From Icerya purchasi (taxonomy: Eukaryota; Arthropoda; Insecta; Hemiptera; Monophlebidae): 64,000 bases of DNA. This document shows, in pieces, positions 36,702 through 47,190 of this stretch. Under the pieces are notes generated by a model. That model did no database searches, was not told the origin of the DNA, and saw only the letters and a program-made list of their open reading frames with translations. Location: the NCBI GenBank assembly GCA_039619475.1, contig CM077116.1:152103088-152167087 (forward strand), written 5' to 3'. The position numbers and the translations under genes were made by a program. Position 1 is the first letter of the stretch. Each line of letters begins with the position of its first letter.

Positions 36702-36925
36702 GGCTTAACTCACACGGACCACACTTTTCGACCACGGCAAAACCATAAAAACAGTGGTCGGTCGTGGGTAATACTATTTTAACATAGAAAATACTATCAG
36801 ACGTGGACCACTTTCTCTCGTCAGCTCTAACGCCAGCTGCAACATGTGGCTCTTCAAACGACCACAGTATAATCACAGCATAGTCACAAAATTGTGGTCG
36901 AAAAGTGGTTTGTATGAGTTAAGCC
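36702..36925. mobile_element. PIF/Harbinger-like MITE with TTA duplication
   Basis: Inverted ends: GGCTTAACTCACACGGACCA on the left and GGCTTAACTCATACAAACCA on the right (inward), continuing to TTTTCGACCAC on both arms, roughly 35 bp. TTA flanks both sides (36699-36701, 36926-36928), the usual PIF/Harbinger target duplication. At 224 bp it has no transposase. Confidence 0.75.
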
Positions 36926-36928
36926 TTA

Positions 36929-38547
36929 CTCTTATTATTATGGGGATAGTAAAGATTAGTGAACACGCGCATGGGTAGGATCTATCGGCCACACCATCTA
37001 TCCAAGTTATTCAATTAAAATTAATACTACTCCATGTAAAGAGTTAATATGAATAAAAGATCCGATAATTCCAATGAAATCAGACGCTTGAAACAGGTAA
37101 AGTCAACGGACTTGCTGTAGGGTTTAAATATATTAAACCGGATACCAGATGAAGCTCGTATCGCTGGAAAGGAATTTCCACAAAAATTATCATCACCCAT
37201 ACGCCAAGTGCTCTAGATAGCCCTACAGGCTAGTCGCAAACTCACGGAAGGAAAGAAAAAAACGAAACTTTCATAAATATTACTTAAAGTATTTACACTA
37301 GTCTTTAATTATAAATGTGACAATTTCACGCTCAAGGATATTATAGCTAGAATTTAAGATTTTATCGCGGACTGGACGGCTATCAGTTATACCGGAAACG
37401 TTAACAGAAACATTATTATTGAACACCAGAGATGTTAGCTTCGGCGATAAAAAAAGTGGTTGGGGGATTGCCTATTCTAAAGAATTGCAGTTATTTAAAT
37501 TGACTGAAAAAATTTAACTTTACTCCGATAAGAATAATACATATGAGTTTGCTTATCACGCGCGAAAGTATCGGGTCTTCGGGAATTTTATCTTTTTGTA
37601 AAATTTCTATTCTGAGCATAATCCGCTAATGAAATAGTATAGTTTTTACACAAAGAACTCACACGAAATTTTACATAATTAGTCTCATGTTAACTGTTTC
37701 ACCTATATATGTATTAATTATATTTATAGTAAAGCTCAGCTAAAATGTCGTCAAAACTCGTAGTCAATAAGTTTGTCGTTTTCTTTCCGTTTTGAATTTT
37801 TTATACTTTCTACTTTTCTTTCATTATTATTAAACAAATATATTGTAAGAAAACCGGGAAACGAGAAACTCTGTGTGCTCATGATATGTAAATAAAAACC
37901 GATAAACTGATATTAACGCGATTAATTGAAACTGAGAATGGATCAATTCGAAGAATAATTAATGTTTCTTAGTTTTATGGCGGTTGAGACAGATGAATTG
38001 GTATAAACGTTCATTGAATTGCCTAATTTTTCACTGTAGACAGTTTCCAGAACTCTACAAGCTAAACTAAACTTATTTATTTCATTTAGCTTGTGTCGGA
38101 CGATTACTCATTAACAGGGCAAGAGCAGGAAAAGAAAGAAAAATAATAAATCGTGTCTAGTGTAGTTCAAGATTGGAATTGCAAGAACTATTAAAAAGAT
38201 GGGATAAGTATGGCAGTCGGTAAACCGCCGTAGTCGGTGGTAAAGTAAAGTCACGGACACACTAGGAAAACTAAATTGCCAATCACATTTTGCATGCTTC
38301 GCGATAAACCGTAACTGTTTTCAAAACCGTTCGCGCTTCAGTCAATTCAGAGGAAAATTTCGAATTCACCAAGTATCGGACAAAGATAAAAACTAGAAAA
38401 AATTGATCGTTAAAACCAGCAATAGTATAATTCTTCGTGTATTATTTTTTAAATTATTCGCTTTTATTTCGACTTGATTTATGCCTGAAATTGTGCAAAT
38501 TTTCTTAATCAGTGTTCCATTTCGTTAACTGAAAGTTTAATAAAACC
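36929..38547. other. No recognised feature
   Basis: A+T-rich DNA between the MITE and the young Jockey insertion. Confidence 0.45.
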
Positions 38548-38560
38548 ACGTATAGACAAT
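38548..38560 (+). repeat. Left target-site duplication of Jockey copy 2
   Basis: ACGTATAGACAAT directly before the T-run; repeated exactly at 43301-43313. Confidence 0.92.
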
Positions 38561-38705
38561 TTTTTTTTTTTTTTTTTTTTATTTTTTTTTTTTTTTATTT
38601 ATACACTATTACGAGCTGTCCATCAAGGACATTTAGTAATACGTGTGAATGAACTTAAACATGAAGGGAGGAGTACCCAATAGCACCTACCCGATTACCC
38701 CTACC

Positions 38706-39042
38706 TTAAACAAGGTCCTGCGGTTTCTGGCGTTTCAGTCTTCTTACATTATCGGTAACATCGAGCAATCCTCTAGCAAGAGTGTTCGGATGAGAATCGA
38801 GTCTGTCTGCGTGTTTTTTAGCATGAACTTTGATGACATCAGCCACATAATCTACACACAAATCTCGATGTAAGGTTAGATTAGTAACATACCAGGGTGC
38901 CTTGGTTATCAACCGAAGGATCTTATTCTGGGAAGTCTGTATTACCTTCAGGTTTGACGGTTTAGCGCAACCCCAAAGTTGAACCCCGTATGTCCAGATG
39001 GGTTTCAAAATAGTTGTGTATATTAGACGTTTGTTGTCCGTT
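38706..39042 (-). pseudogene. ORF2 C-terminal piece of Jockey copy 2
   Basis: The last part of ORF2 on the minus strand, from GACAAC/KRLIYTT-side sequence through KPIWTYGVQLWGCAKPSNLK and KAPWYVTNLTLHRDL to the stop at 38706-38708. It differs from copy 1 by an Ile for Leu near ILRL(I)TKAP. It is separated from the rest of ORF2 by the inversion and cannot be expressed as one protein. The 3' UTR after it contains the short stem TGTCC-ATCAA-GGACA at 38619-38633. Confidence 0.9.
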
Positions 39043-39314
39043 TCATCACCGATGGTTTCGTTTGTCGCGTGTTGTGTCTTGCGTTTAATTTATATATCGT
39101 TTCAGTAAAATAGTCGCGTTATCGTCCAAATTATTCGAATATACATATATTACCGCTATTTATCAGTTACCTCGTCACTTCAGATCGGTGAGATTGAACC
39201 ATTTTTCTTATCTATTCTGTATTATTTATCATTTAATCTTTTCATTTTCGTACATATTCTTCATTTCTCGGAACAACTCGTACATTAGCACACACCAGCA
39301 CATACTTACCACGC
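39043..39314 (+). promoter_or_regulatory. Jockey copy 2 5' UTR
   Basis: Sequence between the inversion junction and ORF1. Because twin priming copies the second strand up to the RNA 5' end, this should be close to the true start of the element transcript. Jockey elements carry internal promoters here; no specific promoter motif is claimed. Confidence 0.5.
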
Positions 39315-40991
39315 GTGTATTGTCGTCGCTGTAATGGCGACGACAGCAGATACACCGTTACACACAACGCAATCGCTTTACACACACACACAAACGCAAA
39401 ACGCGCGTCAACATGCAACAACATCAACCGTTATCCAACCGGCAACTTTTATACACACGAACCGCTCTATACGTTGACCGGTACACAAGCGCAACCTGAC
39501 GATATGCTACGTAATTGTTCTAGCGAAATCGTACAGCCGGCTCGGTTTACTCCGTCTTTCACGACGACGTATAATGTGGCAGGCTCATCAACAGGTATCT
39601 CCACTGCGCAGCCCGTACTTGTTTATGCGCCGACTCCCGAAAATTTCGAATATTTACAGTCAAATATTAATTACGTACAAAATCAAAATGTCATCAATAA
39701 TCAACACTTCCCTCCCTTACCGCAAAACAATGCGCAACGAAAGAATCAGAGTTGTAGTGGCGAAGAAGTCGATATGCATGCGAATGAAAACAGCCAGGAA
39801 AATGATTGGCAGCAAGTTAAGGTGAGAAAGGGAAAAAAGCGGCAATCTGATATTGCCAACGATAATAATAATAAGAAACACGTTAAAATGACTCGCAATC
39901 GATTTGAGGCCCTCTCAACGAACGACGGAAATGACTCTGATGAAGAAAGTCAAGTAGGTTCAGCCGAAAAAAGTTCAATGAATAATTCCACACCGTCCAT
40001 TCCCAAGCCACCACCCATTTTCGTACATGGAGTGCAAAATTTCAGAAAAATGCAGGAGAGAATAGAGTTCGTTATAAACAAGTCCGATTACTACGCGAAG
40101 GCACTGACAGATCGCGTGGTTAAAATAAGCGTACTTTCTCCGGAACAATACCGTAAGCTAACGCAGGTTTTTAGGGAGGAAAATATTATTTCTCATACTT
40201 ATCAAATGAAACAGGACCGAGCTTATAAGGTGGTGATCAGACATTTACACTTTTCAATCGATCCGCTGGTTATAAAAGAAGAATTAGAATCACACGATTT
40301 TGAAGTTCGTAATGTTCATAATGTGAAACAATATCAGACAAAAAAACCGCTGCCATTATTCTTCGTGGATCTCGAACCCACAGCAAATTGCCGAGAAATA
40401 CATAATTTAAAATCATTGTGCAATACTATAATTAAAGTATAATCGCCCAACAAGAAAGCATCAATCCCGCAATGTCAGAACTGTCAGCAATGGGGACACA
40501 CCAAAGCTTACTGTACAAGAACGCCGGTTTGTGTTAAATGTGGAGGTGGCCATAAGACTTACGAATGTAAAAAAGACCCGAAATTTCCGGCTACATGCGG
40601 ACTGTGTGGCGGATTTCATCCCGTAAATTATAGAGGTTGTGAGATTTATCAAAAGTTAGTACAAAATAAAACGAATTCGGGGGTTGCAGCAAATCAACCT
40701 ATTAAACAAAACTATCGACGACCAACCGTAACTTATTCACAAATTACTAAGTCTGACATTCCTAGTCAAGCGGACAATATAACAGCAAATGCAACTCATA
40801 TAAGGAATTCCGGTCAAATCCCCATTAACGCCCAATCACCAAATAATTTAAGGGATAATATACAGAATATTCCTTTTGTGAACCTGTTCGAATTCCTGAA
40901 TGAATTTAAATCCATGTTCCGTCAATTAGCCGAGCAAAACAGCATGGTTCTATCCATGCTTACCATGTTAATTCAGAAATTAACCAAATAA
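39315..40991 (+). pseudogene. Jockey ORF1 (nucleoprotein), one nonsense codon, copy 2
   Basis: ORF1 encodes the RNA-binding partner of ORF2. The frame gives 558 codons with a single internal TAA at 40440-40442, where copy 1 reads GAA (Glu), so this is a private nonsense change. Codons 1-130 are Thr/Gln/Asn-rich. A basic stretch (VRKGKKRQSD) follows. A PRE_C2HC-type region (YKVVIRHLHFSIDPLVIKEE) precedes the zinc knuckles CQNCQQWGHTKAYC, CVKCGGGHKTYEC and CGLCGGFHP, then a polar tail. The stop overlaps the ORF2 ATG (TAATG at 40989-40993). The start is uncertain: the ATG at 39315 keeps the long frame, whereas an ATG at 39332 in another frame resembles a Thr/Gln-rich start but soon meets a stop. 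Confidence 0.88.
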
Positions 40992-43302
40992 TGCCCGCCT
41001 ACCTGAGGATAGCTCAATGGAACACGAATGGCTTAAAAAATCATAAAGCCGAAATTGAATTGTTCTTAACTTCCAATTCTGTGGATGTAATTTTAGTTTC
41101 CGAAACCCACCTAACTGATAAAGACTGTTTCAAAATAAATAATTACAACACGTATTCTTGCACACACCCCTCAGGAAAATCTCACGGCGGTTCAGCAATA
41201 TTAATAAAAAATAACATTGTACAGCACGAACTAAATCATTTTAGGGAGGAGTATCTGCAGGGAACTAACATTAGCATACAGACGATGGGTGGCCAACTTG
41301 TATTATCAGCTGCTTATTGTCCGCCACGACATAAAATAACATTGATGGAATTCTGTAAATATATAAAAAATTTAGGGAGCAGATTGGAACGCTAAGCATA
41401 CAGCGTGGGGATCCAGGATAACTACGAGAAGAGGACGTGTGTTCAAACAAGCACTTGAAAGTCACAATGTCAACTATATATCAACAGGGGAACCAACTTA
41501 TTGGCCAACCGATAATCGTAAGATACCGGATCTTTTAGATTTCTTCATTACAAAAGGAACCGCTAGTTATTATACAAATATAAATTCTTCCTTCGATCTC
41601 TTTTCAGATCACTCTTCTATTATTTTAACTTTCGGTGATTCGGTTATATGCAGAGAGGAGCAAATACATTTATATAACCACAAAACAGACTGGGAATCAT
41701 TTAGAGATCATTTGGATACAAAGTTAAACTTAAAAATTCCTTTAAAAAGCCCAACTGACGTCGAGAATGCCGTACGGTACCTAACAAACGAAATACAAAT
41801 AGCAGCTACCTTAAGCACTCCTGTTCTTAAATGTAAAAAAAGTAATAAAAATTATCCAATATCAGTCCGGAAACTTGTCTTAGAAAAGAGAAAGCTTAGA
41901 AGAAGGTGGTTCCAATCGGGAAACCCTTCGGATAAAAAGTTGTTTAATAACAAAATAAAAGAATTAAAAAAACTTTTAGAAGAAATCAAAAATAAAACGC
42001 TTAATAATTATTTAACTAAACTATCACCCTTAGCAATTGATGATTATTCCTTGTGGAAGTGTACCAAAAATATTAGGCAACCGAATAAACATGTTCCTCC
42101 GATGAAACATGGTGACGGGTCATGGGCGAAAGATCATAAACAGAAGTCGAATTTATTTGCCGAGTACTTGGCAACCGTGTTTAAGCTAAACATACAGACA
42201 AACACGGACAGGGAAATACATGAATTTATAACCAGTCCATGTGGACCATCTTTAGCAATAAAATCAGCCTCTCCTCAGGAGGTTGGGTGTCTGCTTAAAA
42301 CGCTGAAAAAGAAGAAAAGCCCAGCTTTCGACTTAATAAGCGTTGACCTATTAAATAAACTTCCGAGCGGAATGCTATTGCTCACTTCTATATGTAACGC
42401 AGTATTTCGCATACAATATTTTCCGGTACAATGGAAGTTTGCGCAAATCGTAATGATTCCAAAACCTGGTAAAGATCCCTACTCTGTAACATATTAATAT
42501 TCGATTTCCTTGTTGCCTGTTTTATCGAAGGTAATGGAAAAATTAATATTAAAAAGGTTACAGCCTTATAATATACACACAACTAATGTAATTCCGCAAC
42601 ATCAGTTTGGCTTTTTAAAACATCATTCCACGATTGATCAATTGCATAGGCTGGTTAGTGTAATTGAAAATAGTTTAGAAACTAAAAAAGTATGTACTGC
42701 GGTATTTCTCGACGTTCAACAGGCTTTTGATAAAGTCTGGCACGATGGTTTATTATACAAATTAAAATGTTTGTTCCCGAGTAATCTTTACCTGTTGCTA
42801 AAATCATACCTCGAAGATCGTCATTTTCAAGTGCGTTACGAACATACCTACTCAGAAATACATCCAGTTTTAGTAGGCGTTCCTCAGGGTTCAGTGTTGG
42901 GCCCCACGCTGTACTTGTTATACACAGCAGATTTTCCTGCGACAGAGAATGTGCAGATGGCTACATTTGCGGACGACACGGCACTACTGTCATCACATGA
43001 AGATCTGAAGAAAGCTAGCAACAATCTACAAAATGCTCTTACGAATGCTGAAACATGGTTTAAAAAATGGAAAATCGGGATAAACGAAAGCAAATCGGTG
43101 AATATCCATTTTACTAACCGAAAAGTTGAAGTCCCACCCGTTAAGATCAATAACATAGATCTTCCTGTGCGAGCAACGGTCAGGTATTTAGGTTTGCACT
43201 TAGACAGCCGATTGACATGGAAACACCATATACAGGTTAAAAAGAAAGAATTAGATATCCGGGTTAAAAAAATGTACTGGCTGATAGGGAGAAACAGTGT
43301 AC
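40991..43302 (+). pseudogene. Jockey ORF2 (endonuclease-RT), broken, copy 2
   Basis: The same protein as in copy 1, cut by the inversion breakpoint shortly after the RT core. The endonuclease begins at 40991 (QWNTNGL, SETHL, GGSAILI, AAYCPPRHK). The frame shifts near 41380, so that LGSRLER plus a stop replaces the expected run into DWNAKH. The next frame (41395-42494) carries AWGSR, STGEPTYWPTDN and KPGKDP and ends at TAA 42495-42497. The RT core continues in that frame with LLPVLSKVMEKL, GVPQGSVLGP and FADD at 42966-42977. The frameshift and the TAA are exactly those of copy 1. The last element bases are at 43300-43302. Confidence 0.92.
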
Positions 43303-43313
43303 GTATAGACAAT
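43301..43313 (+). repeat. Right target-site duplication of Jockey copy 2
   Basis: ACGTATAGACAAT, exact repeat of 38548-38560. Its first two bases could equally be element sequence. Confidence 0.92.
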
Positions 43314-44849
43314 GTATATCGAATTCATTAGCGAATTTAGTTCCACTTTTATTTTCCGAAATCGTCAGTCACTACTTGGTGTTAAATTAACTTCGCGATA
43401 TGCGATGGGATTTATTATTATTCGGAAAATATCGATTGTTGCGACAACGAGCTGGCTAGAGCGATCAGCCTAGTAAATACCACGATTTGCTAATATTAAA
43501 CAAAAATTATTAAAAAATAAAAGAAATCATTAACAGTCGTGTAGAAAAGTCGCGTAGAAGGCAAACATGCATACCAGTACGTAGACACGGGGATATCGAT
43601 GTGAAGACATTGCAAAGCAATTCGAAATCGAATATTACAATCGCGCTGATGTAGCATTGCATATACCCGCGCGCGTCGTCTGTACGTACATAGAATTGCC
43701 TTGAACACTAAATTTGTACAATAACGAGGCAGTGACAACAAGAACGCCGGGCTTCTAATACAAGCTGGTAGACTATTGGTAACGATAAAAAAGTTTATCA
43801 TTTTTCTTAAAACTATTCAGTTCGTTTAAAATACACTGCAAACTAAACTTTTATCGCTGCAAAAAAAAAACAAAAAAAAAATACAAACAGGAAAATAAAG
43901 AAAATGAAAGAAAAGAAGAAAAGAAAAAGAAACAAAAGACATAAAAAACTCGGTAATAAAAGAGAAAGAAAAAATGGCCACTAATATTAAATAGCAAACG
44001 TGATTACAAAACAATTTCAATTGGGCAATCAAAAATTACCAGAGCAGAGTAACACATATATTTTTAGTATGTGGTAGAACGGTACTTTTAGACATTATTT
44101 CAGTCAAGAGTGTTAGTCTATTGTTGTCAAATCGGCTGCCAAATTAAACGCCAAACGATTAGCATCCTCTCTGAAATGATTACGAACGAAGCATATCGAA
44201 CAGGACCACAGTCGATACAAAGGAAATTAATGGCCAATGTTTCGTACGCAGTCTGAAGGGGGTTGTAAAGAAAAATTAGACTGGAGGACAATGAGGAAGG
44301 CGTATGATGAAATCCAGGTACTAATATAGCAGGTAATAAAAGATTGCACGGTGTAGTATGAAGGGATATGCAGAAAATGAACTCCATTAACCGTAACATC
44401 CTAAATACCATGCGCTCCTAAAAAGCAGCACAGAGTCCTATAAGTACTCTATTTTGCCTTACTAGATATTTAAGCACTTTTTTTCTAATATCGCATCTGA
44501 CCAGCTGACCAGTCGAAATTTCTTTGCCTCAGAAGGCGGGCTAGTCGTAAAAATACAATAAATTGACCACTGCGGTACGAAATGTATCAAACATCATCTT
44601 ACCTATATAGGCAGAAGCTCGGTGGTAAAAATCTTTAGCGATAATGTGAACTTTTTTCAGTAATTGTTTCCGGAACGTAGCAAATCCAACTGGCATGCCC
44701 CTCGAAACTTGGTTCGTCAATAAAAAAGGGAATGCAATTCGGATAGTAAGGTCTGAGGATATTAAGAAAGAATGTATTTACATTGTTATATTGAAAATGG
44801 GCTTTATTTGAATTTTGAAAATAATTTAAGGAGATTGTTGAAAATATAT
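43314..44849. other. No recognised gene
   Basis: Contains an A-rich purine tract at 43860-43980. Minus-strand open frames of 101 (43496-43801) and 94 codons (44127-44411) show no family signature. Confidence 0.4.
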
Positions 44850-45040
44850 TGCGGGTCGAAAAAGTAATCAATGTAGTAGTCTTAAACAGAACCGGCGTGA
44901 ATCGTAAAATAATTGATATAATAAAAATTAGAAACGCATCATATTTAGAACGTGTTCTGCAGGGTGAGAGGTATGAAATCCTACGCCTCATCTTGGAAGA
45001 ACGTATCGATGGTAGCAAACTGCGAGGACGAAAGAAATTC
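44850..45040 (+). pseudogene. RTE-clade LINE C-terminal fragment
   Basis: A short plus-strand piece reading VEKVINVVVLNRTGVNRKII then IKIRNASYLERVLQGERYEI, LRLILEERIDGSK and GRKK. This is the RTE C-terminal block (usual form 'VTNEEVLRRxGxxRELxxxIKxRKxxYLGHxxRxExYxLLxLILxGKI'). Both ends are abrupt, and no tail is seen. Confidence 0.65.
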
Positions 45041-45340
45041 GATTGATAGAGAACTGGAAGATCTGGGGAGCGCGGTTCATGAAATCAGCGAACAGATTGA
45101 ACCGAATCAGGTGAGTAGCCTGAACACTGCGAAGTGCATAACAGAAGAGAATAAGAAATTGTGTTTAGTTTAGTATAACTGATATTATATATTTTTTTTT
45201 TAAGGTTTTACAATTAACTCGCTTTGTCATTTTATCTGTCTGGGGGGAATCTTGCGAACCATTTTTCACCTACTTCCCGACGAATTAAAAAAGTGTCCTT
45301 TTGCAGAAATGTTTGTTATGGATGAAAATATAATATTATG
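45041..45340. other. Unassigned
   Basis: A short coding-looking run with a GTGAGT donor-like site at 45111 (see rejected items), then T-rich DNA. Confidence 0.35.
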
Positions 45341-45790
45341 CAACATCTGGGTTGTTTCCAACTTCCAAATTAGAGACCCTCGGGGCGCCAAAAGCTCGAA
45401 CTTTTGAAAAAAAATATTTTTTTTTCCCGGGCATACGATATACTGTTAGAAAGAGGGCTATTTGTCGGGAGCAGACTCGTATTTAATTTTCTTAACGAAA
45501 CATTGGAACTTTTTACTAACAGTTTTAAAGAGCAGAAAAAAAACAAAGTTCCTCCTCCGCTTGTGGCTCAGCTTTATAGCTAAAAATTTTGAACAAGGTT
45601 AAAAAAATGCGCATCCTTGTGTATTTCTTTACTTTGGAATATTTGTGTTTCCAACGTTAAATTCGGACCCTTGGGGCGTCGAAAGCTCGAAAGTTACAAC
45701 ATTTTTTCTTTTTTTTCGGTCATGTGATATATCAATGGAAAGAACCGCTATTAGTCAAACATAGTGTACCACGTGCTGAAAATGCGGTAT
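45341..45790. repeat. Two diverged direct repeats about 297 bp apart
   Basis: GACCCTCGGGGCG near 45371 recurs as GACCCTTGGGGCG near 45667, each preceded by TCCAAC and followed by GAAAGCTCGAA-like and (C/G)GG(G/T)CAT(A/G)(C/T)GATATA motifs. This suggests an old tandem duplication of unknown type. Confidence 0.5.
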
Positions 45791-46000
45791 ATGTTGTATG
45801 AAAAACAAAAGACAATATAAAGAATGCGATGATCCATTATTTAATAATAAAATGTAATAAAAATTTCTGTAAATGTCCTATAATCAAGATATTGAATAAA
45901 ATGAAGCAAAATAAAATACAATTCGACATTTGTTGTTTTTTATTGCAATACATATAGTAAAATATCCAGACTAAAAAATACAAAAAAAATAATTTTTTTT

Positions 46001-46352
46001 TTAAAAATAGCCTTTTATTTATACTCTAAAAAGTACAAAATAACTTTATTTACGTGCGACTACCAGATACGCATCTTAACACTAAAATCTGAAACTAGAA
46101 AATATTCTGAAAAATAAAAGCGGGGACCGCAGATTAATAGTTAAATAATAATTTAATAATACACACTAAGCCAAAACTACAATCATCGTACAATACCACA
46201 CACACACACACCGAAAAAGTTTTTGTAACTACGGCCCCCGCTTTTATTTTTCAGAATATTTTCTAGTTTCAGATTTTAATGTTAAGATGCGTATCTGGTA
46301 GTCGCACGCTAATAAAGTTATTTTGTATTTTTTAAAAAAGGCTATTTTTAAA
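46001..46352. mobile_element. Large foldback MITE, arms about 125 bp
   Basis: The left arm 46001-46129 (AAAAATAGCC ... CAGATACGCATCTTAACA ... ATAAAAGCGGGG) is the near-exact reverse complement of the right arm 46232-46352 (CCCCGCTTTTATTTTTCAGA ... ATGCGTATCTGGTAGTCGCA ... GGCTATTTTT). The arms differ at only a few positions. The 100-bp loop includes (CA)n. A-rich and T-rich extensions continue outward, so exact termini and target duplication are unclear. Confidence 0.82.
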
Positions 46353-46679
46353 ATTGTTTTTTCTTTTTTTTTTTTTATATGGAAATAGTTGACGTATCGT
46401 AAGAGCGGACTGATATCTAAACTTATTAGCTACTTTAATGAGAAGAGAAACTTTATAAAAGGTGAATACCGTGAGTTAGAAACTGAGGTAAATTATAGTT
46501 ATGTGATTTAGTCGGGAACTTATAAACTTTCTAATAGCCAGTGAAGGGATTTTAATTTTGGAGAGAATCGAATAATTCCGGTATTTTCAAAAGTGGGAAC
46601 AGTGGAGAAGCGACGTTATCGATAACTTCAGGAAATCACCTGCACTATTTTTTTTTTTAACTTCCAATATCCTTTAAAA

Positions 46680-47190
46680 TCGCTCGGCCAAAATCCAGAT
46701 TTCTTTTACCTATTAAATTTAGTGCAAAATCCTTCCGGGATTTTCTCTTTGTACTTTTAAGAAGTCTTTCGTACACGGCAGAAATTGTTCCGCACGCAAG
46801 ATAAAACTCGTGCAGTTCGTTGAAAAAGAAATCTTCCTAAGGCTGAATTCCTTTTCTTAGTTTTATCGTGACATCATGATTTTACACCAAAGATTTGAAG
46901 TTCTACTTTACGCTGACGGTAATGAGCTGTTTGCATCAACCATACAAACAAGATATATTGTACTTTCTCTCTTAAAGATTTACATTTGTTTCTGTTTAGA
47001 CAAACATCATTGTCGGTCGAATAGATTTGCAATATCATTTGTAAATGAAATAAGTGTCCTTCTGTAGATGCACTAGCTACTATCATATCTTCGAGCACCG
47101 CCTGAACGGCACTTCGACGAGATCGACAGATTACTAGAGATAACGTCATTCATTAGCCGATGAGAAGACCCCCCCCCCCTAAGTGTGTTT
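46680..47190 (-). pseudogene. Ty3/gypsy reverse transcriptase relic
   Basis: Minus-strand fragment of an LTR-retrotransposon RT. SHRLMNDVI near 47150 fits the 'FQRLMDEVL' helix. VLEDMIVASASTEGHLFHLQ at 47036-47095 fits 'YLDDIIVAS...HLxHL', with the catalytic YxDD changed to LEDM. LNRNKCKSLREKVQYI fits 'LNxxKCxFxxxxVxFLG', and LRKISFSTNCTSFILRAEQF, PCTKDFLK (46700-46860) fits the RT-connection region. Frames shift several times. No LTRs, protease or integrase were recognised. The altered active site makes it certainly inactive. Confidence 0.62.

Larger units (their letters stand above)
38561..43302 (-). mobile_element. Jockey-clade LINE copy 2, full-length with twin-priming 5' inversion
   Basis: One insertion made of two head-to-head pieces. 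38561-39042 is the 3' end on the minus strand (tail as T-run 38561-38596, 3' UTR, last 100 codons of ORF2). 39043-43302 is the rest of the element on the plus strand (5' UTR, ORF1, ORF2 to just past the RT core). In the intact order of copy 1 the two breakpoints are only about 4-8 bases apart, so the pieces are complementary parts of one RNA. The perfect 13-bp duplication flanks the whole. This is the structure made when the second target strand primes internally on the RNA (twin priming). The element sequence and the right duplication share a 2-base AC at the priming point. Confidence 0.93.

Noticed and set aside
297..43302. Segmental duplication as the origin of the two young Jockey copies
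   Set aside because: Homology stops exactly at element ends, flanks differ, copy 2 has its own 13-bp duplication and inversion; independent retrotransposition explains it better.
44127..44411. 94-codon minus-strand open frame as a gene
   Set aside because: No recognisable domain or splice context; length within chance expectation.
45047..45116. Exon-like run (SIDRELEDLGSAVHEISEQIE) ending at a GTGAGT donor
   Set aside because: Directly follows an RTE relic in a shifted frame, no acceptor found, and it does not fit the aaNAT gene; most likely chance or RTE 3' sequence.
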